DNA of 31,534 nt from Oscillospiraceae bacterium (GCA_021771675.1 JAETOP010000034.1:1-31534); one strand, 5' to 3'; counted from the first letter of the stretch, positions 24,609 to 31,534 are shown. A program made the numbers and translations. The notes: generated by a model from the letters alone, not told the origin.

Positions 24609-25796
24609 ATGAAACGGATCTCCGAGCTTTTTATGACCGTCTGCTTCCTGGGCTTTCTGGCGGCGGCACTGTTGTTTACTGTGGGCCGGGAGCCAGAAAA
24701 GGTTTCCTTCTTTGAGAACCGAACCCTGGCAGCCTTTCCCGCACTCACCCGGGAGTCGGCGGGGGACGGCAGCTACACCACACAGCTGGAACGGTATCTG
24801 GACGATCACGCCGCCCTGCGCAACACCCTGCTAAAGGTCAAGACCCAGGCCGACCTGCTGCTCCACCGCCCGGTGGTGAACGATATCGTACTCACCGAGG
24901 ATCGCCTGCTGCCCTATCTGCCCGTGGGCCGGGAGATTGTGGATTCAGCCACTGTAAAACGGTGGTCGGCCAATATGGCGGAGAACTTGAAGGGCATCCA
25001 GGACACGGCGGCAGAGTATGGCGGCTATTTCTGCTATGTGGCAGTCCCCTGCCAGTACGCCTACTTTGAGGATGACTACCCCTGGTATCTCTACAACCGA
25101 GGGGACTACAGCCAGGACATGGTAACCAGTATGGGACAGGCCCTGGCGGAGCGGGACGTCCCTTTCCTGGATATCCGGGCGGAATTCGACGCCATGGGCC
25201 ATCCGGACGGCTTCGGCTCCAGGGTGGACAACCACTACACCATGGAAGGGGCCTTTGAGACCTACCGCCTGGTGATGGAGAAGGTGGCAGCGGAGTCCGG
25301 CTTTGCCTTTCCCATACTCAGCCGGTCAGACGTGACCTTCCAGACCCTGCCCAACGAATATATGGGCTCCCGGGAGCGCAAGCTGCTGAATCTGGTGACA
25401 AAGGAGGAGTCCCTGTCCATTCTGCGCCCGGTGGAGGAGGTGCCCTTCACCCGGACGGACAACGGCAACCCCTCCCCAGCGGAGATCTACCAGTTGCCCG
25501 CCTCGGAGGACGATTTGGTGACCTACAACCTGTATATGGGGGGAGACTGGCCCCGCACCGTCATCGACACCCACCGGGACGAGCTGCCCAGCATCCTGAT
25601 CTACGGGGACAGCTTCACCAACGCCATGGAGTGCGTGACCTACCTCAGCTTCAACGAGATGCACTCCCTGGATCTGCGCTACTACAAGGAGATGAGCCTC
25701 CGGGACTATATCCGGACGGTGCAGCCCGACATCGTGGTGTGTATCCGGGACTATGAGGCGCTGCCGTACCTGGCCAACAACGGCGGGGCGGACTGA
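24609..25796 (+). CDS. DHHW/AlgX-AlgJ-like protein, MBOAT partner
   Basis: The product is 395 residues. An N-terminal signal anchor (about 8-26) is followed by the family opening FFENRTLAAFPALT and FERYLDDHAALRN-like sequence (ERYLDDHAALRNTL), typical of DHHW proteins. The SGNH-like catalytic elements are DNHYTMEGAFETY (His in the D-x-H position) and LIYGDSFTNAME (nucleophilic Ser). These extracytoplasmic enzymes receive the acyl group from the MBOAT protein and place it on the glycan. The motif reads DNHY where many members have D-x-HW, a conservative variation. It is co-transcribed with the MBOAT gene and ends before a strong bidirectional terminator. Confidence 0.85.
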   Translation: MKRISELFMTVCFLGFLAAALLFTVGREPEKVSFFENRTLAAFPALTRESAGDGSYTTQLERYLDDHAALRNTLLKVKTQADLLLHRPVVNDIVLTEDRLLPYLPVGREIVDSATVKRWSANMAENLKGIQDTAAEYGGYFCYVAVPCQYAYFEDDYPWYLYNRGDYSQDMVTSMGQALAERDVPFLDIRAEFDAMGHPDGFGSRVDNHYTMEGAFETYRLVMEKVAAESGFAFPILSRSDVTFQTLPNEYMGSRERKLLNLVTKEESLSILRPVEEVPFTRTDNGNPSPAEIYQLPASEDDLVTYNLYMGGDWPRTVIDTHRDELPSILIYGDSFTNAMECVTYLSFNEMHSLDLRYYKEMSLRDYIRTVQPDIVVCIRDYEALPYLANNGGAD

Positions 25797-25856
25797 TGAA
25801 AAGGTACTTGAACCAGCACACCGCAGGGCGTTGCGCACAGCGCCAGCTCCATGTTG

Positions 25857-25895
25857 AAAAGCCCCCGCCGGCATCAGATGCCGGCGGGGGCTTTT
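25857..25895. terminator. Strong bidirectional terminator
   Basis: A 19-bp perfect inverted repeat (25857-25875 with 25877-25895) has arms starting AAAAGCCCCCGCCGG and ending GCTTTT. It serves both the DHHW gene on the plus strand and the convergent hsp20 gene on the minus strand. Confidence 0.9.
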
Positions 25896-25910
25896 GTGAA
25901 AACAGAGCCG

Positions 25911-26363
25911 TTATTCAATGGCGATGAAATTGCTCTGAGGCAGTTCCTTCTGCTTTGCCTTGGGCATGGTCAGCCTCAGGATACCATCCTCAAACTTGGC
26001 GGAAATGTCCTCCTGCCGCAGATCGCCCACATAGAAGCTGCGGCTACAGGTACCCGCGTACCGCTCCCGGCGGATGTAGCGGCCCTGCTGATCCTGCTCG
26101 TCCTTATCCAGCCCCTTGGACGCAGTGATGGTGAGGTTACCATCCTTCAGCTCCACCTGGATCTCGTCCTTTTTAAAGCCGGGCAGGTCAATATCCACCT
26201 CGTAGTTATCCCCCACCTCCCGGACGTCCGTCTTCATGATGTTCCGGGCGTGCTTACCATACAGCTGATCTTGGCCATTGTGGAGCGCGGGCATCCGCAT
26301 CAGGTCGAACGGGTCGGAAAAGAACTCGTCAAACAGATTTTCACCAAAAATACTGGGCAACAT
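25911..26363 (-). CDS. hsp20: Hsp20 small heat-shock protein
   Basis: The product is 150 residues from ATG 26363 (GGAGG upstream; the in-frame start six codons earlier overlaps that site). The alpha-crystallin domain runs from about residue 42: KTDVREVGDNYEVDIDLPGF, then KKDEIQVELKDGNLTITASK and the conserved AKFEDGILRLTMPK. The N-terminal arm (MLPSIFGENLFDEFFSDPF) is typical of clostridial Hsp18/Hsp20. It is an ATP-independent holdase. The promoter carries a CIRCE operator, indicating HrcA repression and induction by heat or unfolded protein. It is convergent with the DHHW gene. Confidence 0.95.
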   Translation of the reverse strand: MLPSIFGENLFDEFFSDPFDLMRMPALHNGQDQLYGKHARNIMKTDVREVGDNYEVDIDLPGFKKDEIQVELKDGNLTITASKGLDKDEQDQQGRYIRRERYAGTCSRSFYVGDLRQEDISAKFEDGILRLTMPKAKQKELPQSNFIAIE

Positions 26364-26430
26364 ATCAATTCCTCCAATCAAATTGTGGCAGGAGCGGCGC
26401 CTTACGGCCCCTCCTCTGTCTTATGACTGT

Positions 26431-26459
26431 AGCATACACCACAAAATTAGCACTGTCAA
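26431..26459 (-). promoter_or_regulatory. hsp20 promoter
   Basis: On the minus strand TTGACA (26459-26454), 17 bases, TATGCT (26436-26431). The -35 lies inside the CIRCE operator, so HrcA binding would block RNA polymerase directly. Confidence 0.85.
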
Positions 26460-26473
26460 GCGGAGAGTGCTAA
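26447..26473. promoter_or_regulatory. CIRCE operator (HrcA binding site)
   Basis: TTAGCACTG (26447-26455), nine bases, GAGTGCTAA (26465-26473). This matches the CIRCE consensus TTAGCACTC-N9-GAGTGCTAA with one mismatch. It is the binding site for the HrcA repressor, whose gene is not in the window. Confidence 0.93.
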
Positions 26474-26815
26474 TGTTTACAAAGGAACCGATGTTTGTTC
26501 ACAAAATACGCGATTTCTCAAAACAAAGCCTGCCCCGACGGCCGAACGGCCGCCTGTCAGAGCAGGTTCCCATCGGGATTTACTTTGCTCCGTCGCAAGG
26601 GACCGTCCCGTTGGGTGGCACAGTTATTTGCCACCTTGGTCGGCCACAGTGCCTTCCAGCCCCCGCCTCAGCCTGAACACGGGGGCAGCTTGCGCCAGAA
26701 CGTCCACAATTTTCCTATCAAAAATCAGGGTGCCTGACAATACCTTTTCCACGAAAAGCGGGAAAACCACCTGAGTAGCAGGGTGGGCAGCAAAACGCAG
26801 CGGCACCTACACCCC
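26474..26815. other. Gene-free stretch open on both strands, possible dispersed repeat
   Basis: No protein family is recognised here, although frames stay open on both strands (plus 26495-26737, minus 26624-26806). The base composition is mixed, with several short inverted repeats such as CGGCCGAACGGCCG near 26540. Both frames lack ribosome sites. The sequence looks like a fixed non-coding or degenerate element between a heat-shock promoter and the 3' end of a Crp-family gene. I suspect a dispersed repeat of this lineage, from general recollection only. Confidence 0.3.
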
Positions 26816-27490
26816 TCAGATCTCAATGGGCTTGCAAAGCCTGAACCTGCTCCGATTCGCCTCAATCACCCCCTGCCTGCGCAGCTTTCCGATCTCCACC
26901 GATAGACCGCTCCGATCCACCTCCAGATAATCGGCCAGCTCCTGGCGGTCGTAGGGGATCTCGAACTCCAAGCTGCCCTGCCGCTTGGCCTGGAGCATCA
27001 GATAGGTCATCAGTTTCTCCCGGGTGGTGCGCTTGGAGGTGACCTCAATTTTCTGGTGAAACACCAGATTCTTGGCTGCGACAATCCGAAGCAGATTCCA
27101 TATCATCTGCTGGTGAAACTGGCACTGGCTGCCGCTCGGCTCGGTGATCTGCTGGCAGTCAATGAGCATCACCCGGGCGGCCTCTGCCGCTGCCACCGTC
27201 ACTGGAGCCTCTTTCACCCCCGCGCAGGCGAAGGATTCCCCGAACAGCTCCCCCGGGACAAGATGGGCCAGAATGCTCCGGTTCCCAAAAAAATCCGTCC
27301 GTAGGATTTGAAGTCTGCCGGTCAGGACAATTCCCACGAAATTTGCCGGATCCCCCTCGCTGAGCACCGCTTCGCCCCTGGTCAGGGAGAAAACCCTGGC
27401 CCGCAGGCAGTCCAGGGCGGTCCCAAGCTTCTGCCGATCAATGCCCTGGAACAAGGGGCAGGCGGATAGAATGTCAAAATATTCTCTCAT
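26816..27490 (-). CDS. Crp/Fnr-family transcriptional regulator
   Basis: The product is 224 residues from ATG 27490 (AAAGGAG upstream; the longer frame extends into the divergent ferredoxin gene and is rejected). The cyclic-nucleotide-binding-like beta barrel covers about 10-125 (VLSEGDPANFVGIVLTGRL, GELFGESFACAG), followed by the dimer helix and a C-terminal winged helix (TTREKLMTYLML, IPYDRQELADYLEVDRSGLS). No Fnr-type N-terminal cysteine cluster is present. It is divergent from the ferredoxin gene, with a perfect palindrome in the gap. In Clostridia such regulators often control hybrid-cluster or redox genes, so a redox or nitrosative signal is plausible but not shown. Confidence 0.88.
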   Translation of the reverse strand: MREYFDILSACPLFQGIDRQKLGTALDCLRARVFSLTRGEAVLSEGDPANFVGIVLTGRLQILRTDFFGNRSILAHLVPGELFGESFACAGVKEAPVTVAAAEAARVMLIDCQQITEPSGSQCQFHQQMIWNLLRIVAAKNLVFHQKIEVTSKRTTREKLMTYLMLQAKRQGSLEFEIPYDRQELADYLEVDRSGLSVEIGKLRRQGVIEANRSRFRLCKPIEI

Positions 27491-27503
27491 CGCCGAACTC
27501 CTT

Positions 27504-27519
27504 TGTTGAAATTTCAACA
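27504..27519. promoter_or_regulatory. Perfect 16-bp palindrome, likely Crp/Fnr operator
   Basis: TGTTGAAATTTCAACA is a perfect palindrome in the divergent gap. It lies just upstream of the regulator's ribosome site and about 20 bases before a TATACT -10 (27541-27546) reading toward the ferredoxin. That placement suits autorepression plus activation of the ferredoxin promoter. Confidence 0.65.
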
Positions 27520-27608
27520 TACAAACCCTGCACATCGTACTATACTGACGCAAGAAAGTCAACAGGGACTTCCCAACAAGGTTGACCGGAGAAAGGAAGC
27601 GTATTACT

Positions 27609-28304
27609 ATGATCCGCAAAATCATCCAGATTGACCGCGAAACATGCAACGGCTGCGGGGCCTGCGTTGCAGCCTGCCACGAGGGCGCCATTGAGATGGT
27701 GGACGGCAAGGCCAAGCTCACCCGGGAGGACTACTGCGACGGACTGGGCGACTGTCTGCCCGCCTGCCCCACGGGGGCCATCACCTTCGAGGAGCGGGAG
27801 GCCCCGGCCTACGACGAGGCGGCGGTGCTGGCGGCCAAGCAGGAGCAGGCACCCCTGCCCTGCGGCTGCCCGGGAAGCCAGGCCAAGGCCCTCCATCGGG
27901 AGCCCTGCGCCGCCCCCGCCGCCCAGGCGTCCGCCCCCAGCCAGCTGTCCCAGTGGCCGGTGCAGATCAAGCTGATGCCGGTAAAAACCCCCTATCTGGA
28001 TGGGGCAAAACTGCTGGTGGCCGCCGACTGCACCGCCTATGCCTACGGCAATTTTCATAATGAGTTCATCCGCGGCCATGTGACCCTCATCGGCTGCCCC
28101 AAGCTGGACGAGGGAGACTACGCCGAGAAGCTGACGCAGATCCTGGCCGGCAACGACATCAAGAGTGTGACCGTAATACGCATGGAGGTTCCCTGCTGCG
28201 GCGGGATCGAAAACGCGGTGAAGCGGGCCCTACAGGCCAGCGGAAAGTTTATCCCGTGGAATGTGGTGACGATTTCCACGGACGGCAGAATTCTGGACAA
28301 ATAG
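27609..28304 (+). CDS. Two-cluster ferredoxin-type iron-sulfur protein with C-terminal domain
   Basis: The product is 231 residues from ATG 27609 (GAAAGGAAG upstream). The first cluster motif is canonical, CNGCGACVAAC (Cys13, 16, 19, 23). The second reads CDGLGDCLPACP (Cys43, 49, 53), with Leu46 where the second cysteine is expected, so it may hold a [3Fe-4S] or incomplete cluster. A Pro/Ala linker with a CGCPGS motif leads to a C-terminal domain (residues about 105-231) that includes DCTAYAYGNFHNEFIRGHVT, IGCPKLDEGDY and EVPCCGGIENAVKRAL, with further cysteines. It is probably an electron carrier or redox sensor in the cytoplasm, controlled by the divergent Crp-family protein. No hybrid-cluster protein gene follows. 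Confidence 0.85.
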   Translation: MIRKIIQIDRETCNGCGACVAACHEGAIEMVDGKAKLTREDYCDGLGDCLPACPTGAITFEEREAPAYDEAAVLAAKQEQAPLPCGCPGSQAKALHREPCAAPAAQASAPSQLSQWPVQIKLMPVKTPYLDGAKLLVAADCTAYAYGNFHNEFIRGHVTLIGCPKLDEGDYAEKLTQILAGNDIKSVTVIRMEVPCCGGIENAVKRALQASGKFIPWNVVTISTDGRILDK

Positions 28305-28316
28305 CAGCAAGCAGCA

Positions 28317-28349
28317 GCCCGCGGCGTCAACTGCTCCGACGCCGCGGGC
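28317..28349. terminator. GC-rich hairpin between convergent genes
   Basis: GCCCGCGGCGTC (28317-28328) pairs perfectly with 28338-28349 around a 9-base loop. No T run follows. It lies between the ferredoxin stop and the convergent ABC permease and is probably a weak bidirectional stop. Confidence 0.5.
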
Positions 28350-28439
28350 GCTGTGCAATATTCCTTTATGCGGCCCAAGGACCCAGGCAGATCCCACTTT
28401 TCCCCGGCCTGTGGCAAGATGCGCAAATCCAGCGGATGG

Positions 28440-29222
28440 TTACGCAATGTCCTTCCTTCCGTACCACCACAGGCCCGCCCCTGCGCCCAACGCCCCCAGG
28501 GCGCACCCCGCCAGCATGGGGCCCGCCAGGGCTTCGCCGTCCAGCACCCGTCCGGCGTCGGCGTAGTAGTAGGGCGTGACGAAGCGCAGCCAGTCCAGGC
28601 CGCCGTCCAGGTTGATGAGGATGCCTGTAAAGTAGAGCAGCGCTGCCAGCCCCATGGCCAGCCCCAGCCCGCCCCGGCGCAAAAAGGCGGACAGGCCGAA
28701 ACACAGCGCGCCGATCTCCAGCTGCATCAGCAGAAGGGCCCCGTGATAGCGCAGCAGGCCGCCCCAGTCCGCCTCCTCGCCGATGATCAGGATGCCCCCC
28801 GCGCCGCAGCCAAAGCACAGCACATTCAGGCCGACTATCAGTACCGCCAGCGCCGCCAGCTTTTCCAGGCAGACCCGCAGGCGGCTGACCGGGTGGGTGA
28901 GCAGGAATTCCGCCGTATGGCCGCCCTCCTCTCCCGCCAGCAGCCCCATGGCGGTGAGGGCGGCGTAGAACGCCCCGCCCAGCCCCAGGATATTCCCGCA
29001 CTCCGTGCCGTAAAACCCCATGATCGATCCAAATTGTAGCTTATCCAGCCCAAAAGCGGCGGAGAAGTCCCCCATCCCGGCGAACAGGGCGGACACATCC
29101 TCCATGGATCCGGCTATGGACGGATACAGCCCCACGCATACCGCCATCAGGCCGCCTATGACGGCACACCACACCAAAAAGCCCACCAGGCCCGTGCGCA
29201 GCTCCTTTTTGAAGATGATCAC
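28440..29222 (-). CDS. ABC-2 type exporter permease
   Basis: The product is 260 residues with six predicted membrane segments. The start IIFKKELRTGLVGFLVWCAV is a typical cytoplasmic elbow helix and first segment of ABC-2 permeases. Other features are LGGAFYAALTAMGLLAGEEG, the conserved charged FLLTHPVSRLRV loop, and a Gly/Leu-rich C-terminal half. It starts within the stop of the ATP-binding gene (ATGA overlap). With its ATPase it probably forms a homodimeric exporter for a drug, lipid or peptide; the substrate is unknown. Control is by the first gene of the operon, a TetR repressor. Confidence 0.85.
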   Translation of the reverse strand: MIIFKKELRTGLVGFLVWCAVIGGLMAVCVGLYPSIAGSMEDVSALFAGMGDFSAAFGLDKLQFGSIMGFYGTECGNILGLGGAFYAALTAMGLLAGEEGGHTAEFLLTHPVSRLRVCLEKLAALAVLIVGLNVLCFGCGAGGILIIGEEADWGGLLRYHGALLLMQLEIGALCFGLSAFLRRGGLGLAMGLAALLYFTGILINLDGGLDWLRFVTPYYYADAGRVLDGEALAGPMLAGCALGALGAGAGLWWYGRKDIA

Positions 29223-29911
29223 GCCCCTGTCCTCCCTTCGTAGTAGTCGAAGAACCTGTTTTCGATGTCCAGCTCCGCCGTGGTTCCCTCTACCACCAGC
29301 TGGCCCTCCCGGAGGATGGCGGCCCGGTCGCAGTACCGCTGCACCTCATAGAGCACATGGGAGGACAGGAACACCGTGGCTCCCCCCTTCCGCCGCTCCT
29401 CCAGCTCCCCCCAAAAGGCCCGCTGCACCAGGGGATCCAGCCCGCTGGTGGGCTCGTCCAGGACATACAGCCGGGGCCGGTGCTGCATGGCGCATACGAT
29501 GGACACCTTCTTGCGGTTGCCCAGGCTCAGCTCCCGGATACGTTTGCGGGCGTCCAGCTCCAGCGCCTCGCACAGGGCGGCGGCCTGCGCCTGGCAGTCC
29601 AGCCCGCGCAGGGCGGCGGACAGGCGGATCACCTCGCTGACCCGCATATCCGGGTAAAACATGGCCTCGGAGGGCATATAGCCCACCTGGGCCAGAATTT
29701 TTTCCCGTTCCCGAACGCAGTCCAGCCCCAGCACCCTGGCCGAGCCGGCGGTGGGGGCCAGCAGCCCCAACAGGGTGCGGATGGTGGTGGACTTGCCCGC
29801 CCCGTTGGGGCCAATGAAGCCGAAGCAGCTCCCCTCCGGAACATGGAGGGTCAGCTCCGTCACCCCCCGGGCCCTGCCGTAGCTCTTGGTGAGACGGTCA
29901 ATTTGGATCAT
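29219..29911 (-). CDS. ABC exporter ATP-binding protein
   Basis: The product is 230 residues with all nucleotide-binding motifs: Walker A GPNGAGKST (34-42), Q-loop around VGYMPSEAMF, signature LSLGNRKKVS, Walker B LYVLDEPTSGLDP and the switch His in LSSHVLYEV. It is the ATPase of a DrrA/CcmA-like subfamily that pairs with ABC-2 permeases. It overlaps both neighbours by four bases (tetR stop and permease start), so the three genes are translationally coupled. The expected role is an exporter in the cytoplasmic membrane, induced by a ligand of the TetR protein. Confidence 0.93.
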   Translation of the reverse strand: MIQIDRLTKSYGRARGVTELTLHVPEGSCFGFIGPNGAGKSTTIRTLLGLLAPTAGSARVLGLDCVREREKILAQVGYMPSEAMFYPDMRVSEVIRLSAALRGLDCQAQAAALCEALELDARKRIRELSLGNRKKVSIVCAMQHRPRLYVLDEPTSGLDPLVQRAFWGELEERRKGGATVFLSSHVLYEVQRYCDRAAILREGQLVVEGTTAELDIENRFFDYYEGRTGA

Positions 29912-30537
29912 AGGTATTCCTCCTTATAGAGATTCTGCCTCAGCATCTGCGCGTACTTCTGGTACTCCAAAAACAGCGTCTCGATTTCCTCCGCCGTGTA
30001 GGCCCCCGTCTCCGCCAGCATCCCCTCGGCGGACAGGGTGAGCAGCCGCACCACCGCGCGGGGATCCACCCCGTCCTTGAACTTGTAAAGATCCGCCCGG
30101 GCAAGAAAGCTGTCGGTGGTCTGAGCCAGCACATCGTCCAGCTTTTTCCGCAGCTTGGGGGTGAGCACGCTGTCCCGCTCGTAGTAGGCCCGCATGACGA
30201 AGCGGAACAGCCCCGGGTGGCGGCGTACCATGTCCATCTTCACCTTCTGACCCTTTTCCAGAATCAGAAAAAAATCCGTCTCCTTAAAATAGGTGTTCTT
30301 CAAAATGTGCCGGTTGAAAATCTCCACGCACTCGTCGATGGCATACTGGAACAGGTAAAGGTACATCTCCCGCTTATCCTTGAAGTAGTGGAACAGCAGG
30401 CCCTTGGACACCCCCGCCCGTTTTGCGATGGAGTCCGCCGACGTCTTTTTGAAGCTGCCCCCGCCGAACTCCACCATGGCGCTGTTCCGGATGAGATCCT
30501 GCCGCTCCTGGGGGAGCTTGAAAAACTTCTGATTCAT
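29908..30537 (-). CDS. TetR-family repressor
   Basis: The product is 209 residues. The helix-turn-helix lies in residues about 12-58 (RQDLIRNSAMVEFGGGSFKK, then TSADSIAKRAGVSKGLLFHY and FKDKREMYLY), the hallmark of TetR proteins. The C-terminal helices (about 70-209) form the ligand-binding and dimerisation domain. It heads an operon with the ABC exporter and very likely represses its own promoter through the inverted repeat at 30573-30589. The inducing ligand is unknown. The start ATG 30537 has GAGGAGG upstream. Confidence 0.92.
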   Translation of the reverse strand: MNQKFFKLPQERQDLIRNSAMVEFGGGSFKKTSADSIAKRAGVSKGLLFHYFKDKREMYLYLFQYAIDECVEIFNRHILKNTYFKETDFFLILEKGQKVKMDMVRRHPGLFRFVMRAYYERDSVLTPKLRKKLDDVLAQTTDSFLARADLYKFKDGVDPRAVVRLLTLSAEGMLAETGAYTAEEIETLFLEYQKYAQMLRQNLYKEEYL

Positions 30538-30560
30538 AGCCCGTCCTCCTCTCCTCCCCT

Positions 30561-30589
30561 ACCATACCGCCGTTGACCAAATCGGTCAA
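30561..30589 (-). promoter_or_regulatory. tetR promoter with overlapping operator
   Basis: On the minus strand TTGACC (30589-30584), 17 bases, TATGGT (30566-30561). The inverted repeat TTGACC-N5-GGTCAA (30573-30589) covers the -35 and spacer, so repressor bound there would exclude polymerase. Confidence 0.75.
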
Positions 30590-30712
30590 GACCCCCCACG
30601 GCATTTTTCCCAGGCGCCGGAAACCGCCCCGCTCCCCTTGCCAAGCGGCGGAACATGGGCTATACTGAATGGGACAGGCGGAGCCAATCCGCCAAAGCGG
30701 GGGGGAATACCG

Positions 30713-30862
30713 ATGATTCGTATGATTGCGCTGGATAGGGACAGTGACAACATCTGGCCATGCTCCGGGCGGTGGGCTACCCGGTAGCCATGGGGGACGC
30801 CTCCCGGAAGTCGAAAGAGGCGGCCTCCTCTGTCAAATCAACTGGCCGAGTACCTGCGATGA
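30713..30862 (+). pseudogene. Collapsed HAD (Cof-type) hydrolase pseudogene
   Basis: ATG 30713 opens MIRMIALDRDSDN, which matches the Cof-type HAD start (family MIRMIALDLDGT, here with the DxD second Asp damaged), and soon stops. In another frame, HLAMLRAVGYPVAMGDASRK and KEAASS follow, which is the conserved C-terminal motif IV end of the same family. The two ends are joined within about 60 bases, so nearly all of the roughly 270-residue gene has been deleted. A TATACT -10 lies at about 30661. Confidence 0.65.
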
Positions 30863-30917
30863 TGAAAAGAATCGTAAGGACAAGGTCTATGTTCAGTGGC
30901 GAAAGGAGAACAGTGCC

Positions 30918-31325
30918 ATGAAGATGCCGCCAGCAATTGACGCTGCTTTCTTTGCTCCCTGCGGGATGAACTGCATAGTTTGCTATAAGCATTGCTATGT
31001 GAAAAAGCCTTGTGCCGGTTGCCTTCCAGGTGATGATGGCAAACCAGAGCATTGCCGTAAGTGTAAGATTAAAGATTGTATTGCAGAAAAGAACCTAACC
31101 TATTGTTTTATGTGTGATTCTTTTCCTTGTAAATTGATTAAAAACTTGGACAAGAGTTATAAACAGCGTTATGGCGCAAGCCTTGTGGAAAATAGTCTTT
31201 TTGTGAAAGAGCATGGCCTCACCATTTTTATGGAACAACAACTTGAAAAGTACACCTGTCCAGGTTGCGGCGGTATTGTCTCAATTCACGATGCGGAGTG
31301 CAGTGAGTGCCAAGCCAAAATATAG
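30918..31325 (+). CDS. DUF3795 cysteine-rich protein
   Basis: The product is 135 residues from ATG 30918 (AAAGGAG upstream; the longer in-frame extension runs through the HAD remnant and is rejected). The sequence is the DUF3795 pattern: FAPCGMNCIVCYKHC, KPCAGCLPGDD, HCRKCKIKDC, YCFMCDSFPC and a C-terminal CPGCGG...CSEC ribbon, giving many paired cysteines that probably bind zinc or an Fe-S cluster. The function is not established. Its AT-rich codon use differs from the GC-rich genes to its left and resembles the island at the other end of the window, suggesting recent acquisition. Confidence 0.8.
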   Translation: MKMPPAIDAAFFAPCGMNCIVCYKHCYVKKPCAGCLPGDDGKPEHCRKCKIKDCIAEKNLTYCFMCDSFPCKLIKNLDKSYKQRYGASLVENSLFVKEHGLTIFMEQQLEKYTCPGCGGIVSIHDAECSECQAKI

Positions 31326-31327
31326 AA

Positions 31328-31389
31328 AAAGGGCAAGCAAAAACGCCCTGCTGAACTTGTCGTTCAACAGGGCGGTTCGCTTGCCCTTT
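31328..31389 (+). terminator. Long two-tier hairpin terminator
   Basis: The outer stem AAAGGGCAAGC (31328-31338) pairs with 31379-31389. An inner stem, CGCCCTG plus TGAAC (31344-31356), pairs with 31362-31374 with one mismatch. It starts 3 bases after the DUF3795 stop. The form is larger than an ordinary terminator and may also be the end of a small mobile element. Confidence 0.6.
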
Positions 31390-31534
31390 GCAATCATTCT
31401 CTTTGACGGTCATTCCCACTCGTTGCTGGGTATCGTATTCTAACAGATTTTGCTTTGGAAATATGATACCCTTTTCTTTTGATTATTTGATATATCCATA
31501 TTATCCAGCCTATACGATGGGCTGTTATCAAATT
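31390..31534. other. Right-edge stretch, no supported gene
   Basis: This AT-rich sequence runs to the window end. A minus-strand frame stays open here and through the hairpin but lacks a ribosome site and family resemblance. I see no promoter or RNA gene that I can support. Confidence 0.3.

Noticed and set aside
23100..24809. Long minus-strand frame of 569 residues
   Set aside because: It is antisense to the MBOAT and DHHW genes, is Gln/Gly/Pro/His-rich and matches no family.
1..31534. CRISPR arrays, tRNA and rRNA genes
   Set aside because: No regularly spaced repeats or cloverleaf-like sequences were seen on either strand by eye.
31228..31534. Minus-strand frame through the right-edge hairpin
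   Set aside because: It has no ribosome site, runs through a terminator and is antisense to the DUF3795 gene.

Overview
The window looks like a chromosome segment of a GC-rich gut Firmicute of the Clostridia, probably Oscillospiraceae-like. This is inferred from strong AGGAGG ribosome binding sites, a CIRCE heat-shock operator, a clostripain-family lipoprotein, an AgrC-type kinase with a LytTR regulator, and GC-rich coding sequence from about 6.8 kb to 30.8 kb. No tRNA, rRNA, CRISPR array or complete transposase was seen.

Positions 1 to about 6,770 form an AT-richer accessory island. It holds a partial gene at the left edge, two tandem hairpins, a truncated serine-recombinase domain, a KilA-N protein, two membrane-anchored proteins of unknown role (one with TPR-like repeats), several small ORFs, and a convergent MjaI-type restriction-modification pair. 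Each restriction-modification gene has a recognisable promoter, and a CTAG tetranucleotide lies on the methyltransferase -35.

Positions 6.8 to 16.7 kb lie almost entirely on the minus strand. From left to right they hold a decayed flavin reductase, an intact flavodoxin-type oxidoreductase, and an envelope locus transcribed leftward: small lipoprotein, LemA, DUF2207 protein, two DUF4428-type zinc-ribbon proteins and a clostripain-like lipoprotein protease. Upstream is a LytTR/GHKL two-component system that may read toward this locus.

Positions 16.8 to 25.9 kb are on the plus strand: a MerR/GyrI-like regulator with a small orphan ORF, a chemoreceptor whose first codons are split from the rest by a one-base frameshift, a nitrilase-superfamily amidohydrolase, a membrane protein overlapping a DUF4230 protein, and an MBOAT plus DHHW/AlgX-like pair for O-acylation of an exported glycan.

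Positions 25.9 to 31.5 kb hold an Hsp20 gene under a CIRCE-overlapped promoter, a 340-base stretch open on both strands that may be a dispersed repeat, a Crp/Fnr regulator divergent from a two-cluster ferredoxin around a perfect palindrome, a self-regulated TetR/ABC exporter operon, a collapsed HAD hydrolase pseudogene, and an AT-rich DUF3795 gene that looks like another acquired segment.

The strongest leads are the chemoreceptor frameshift in an A6 tract, the restriction-modification pair with its possible methylation-sensitive promoter, the undescribed membrane-anchored pair in the island, and the LemA/DUF2207/DUF4428/clostripain operon.
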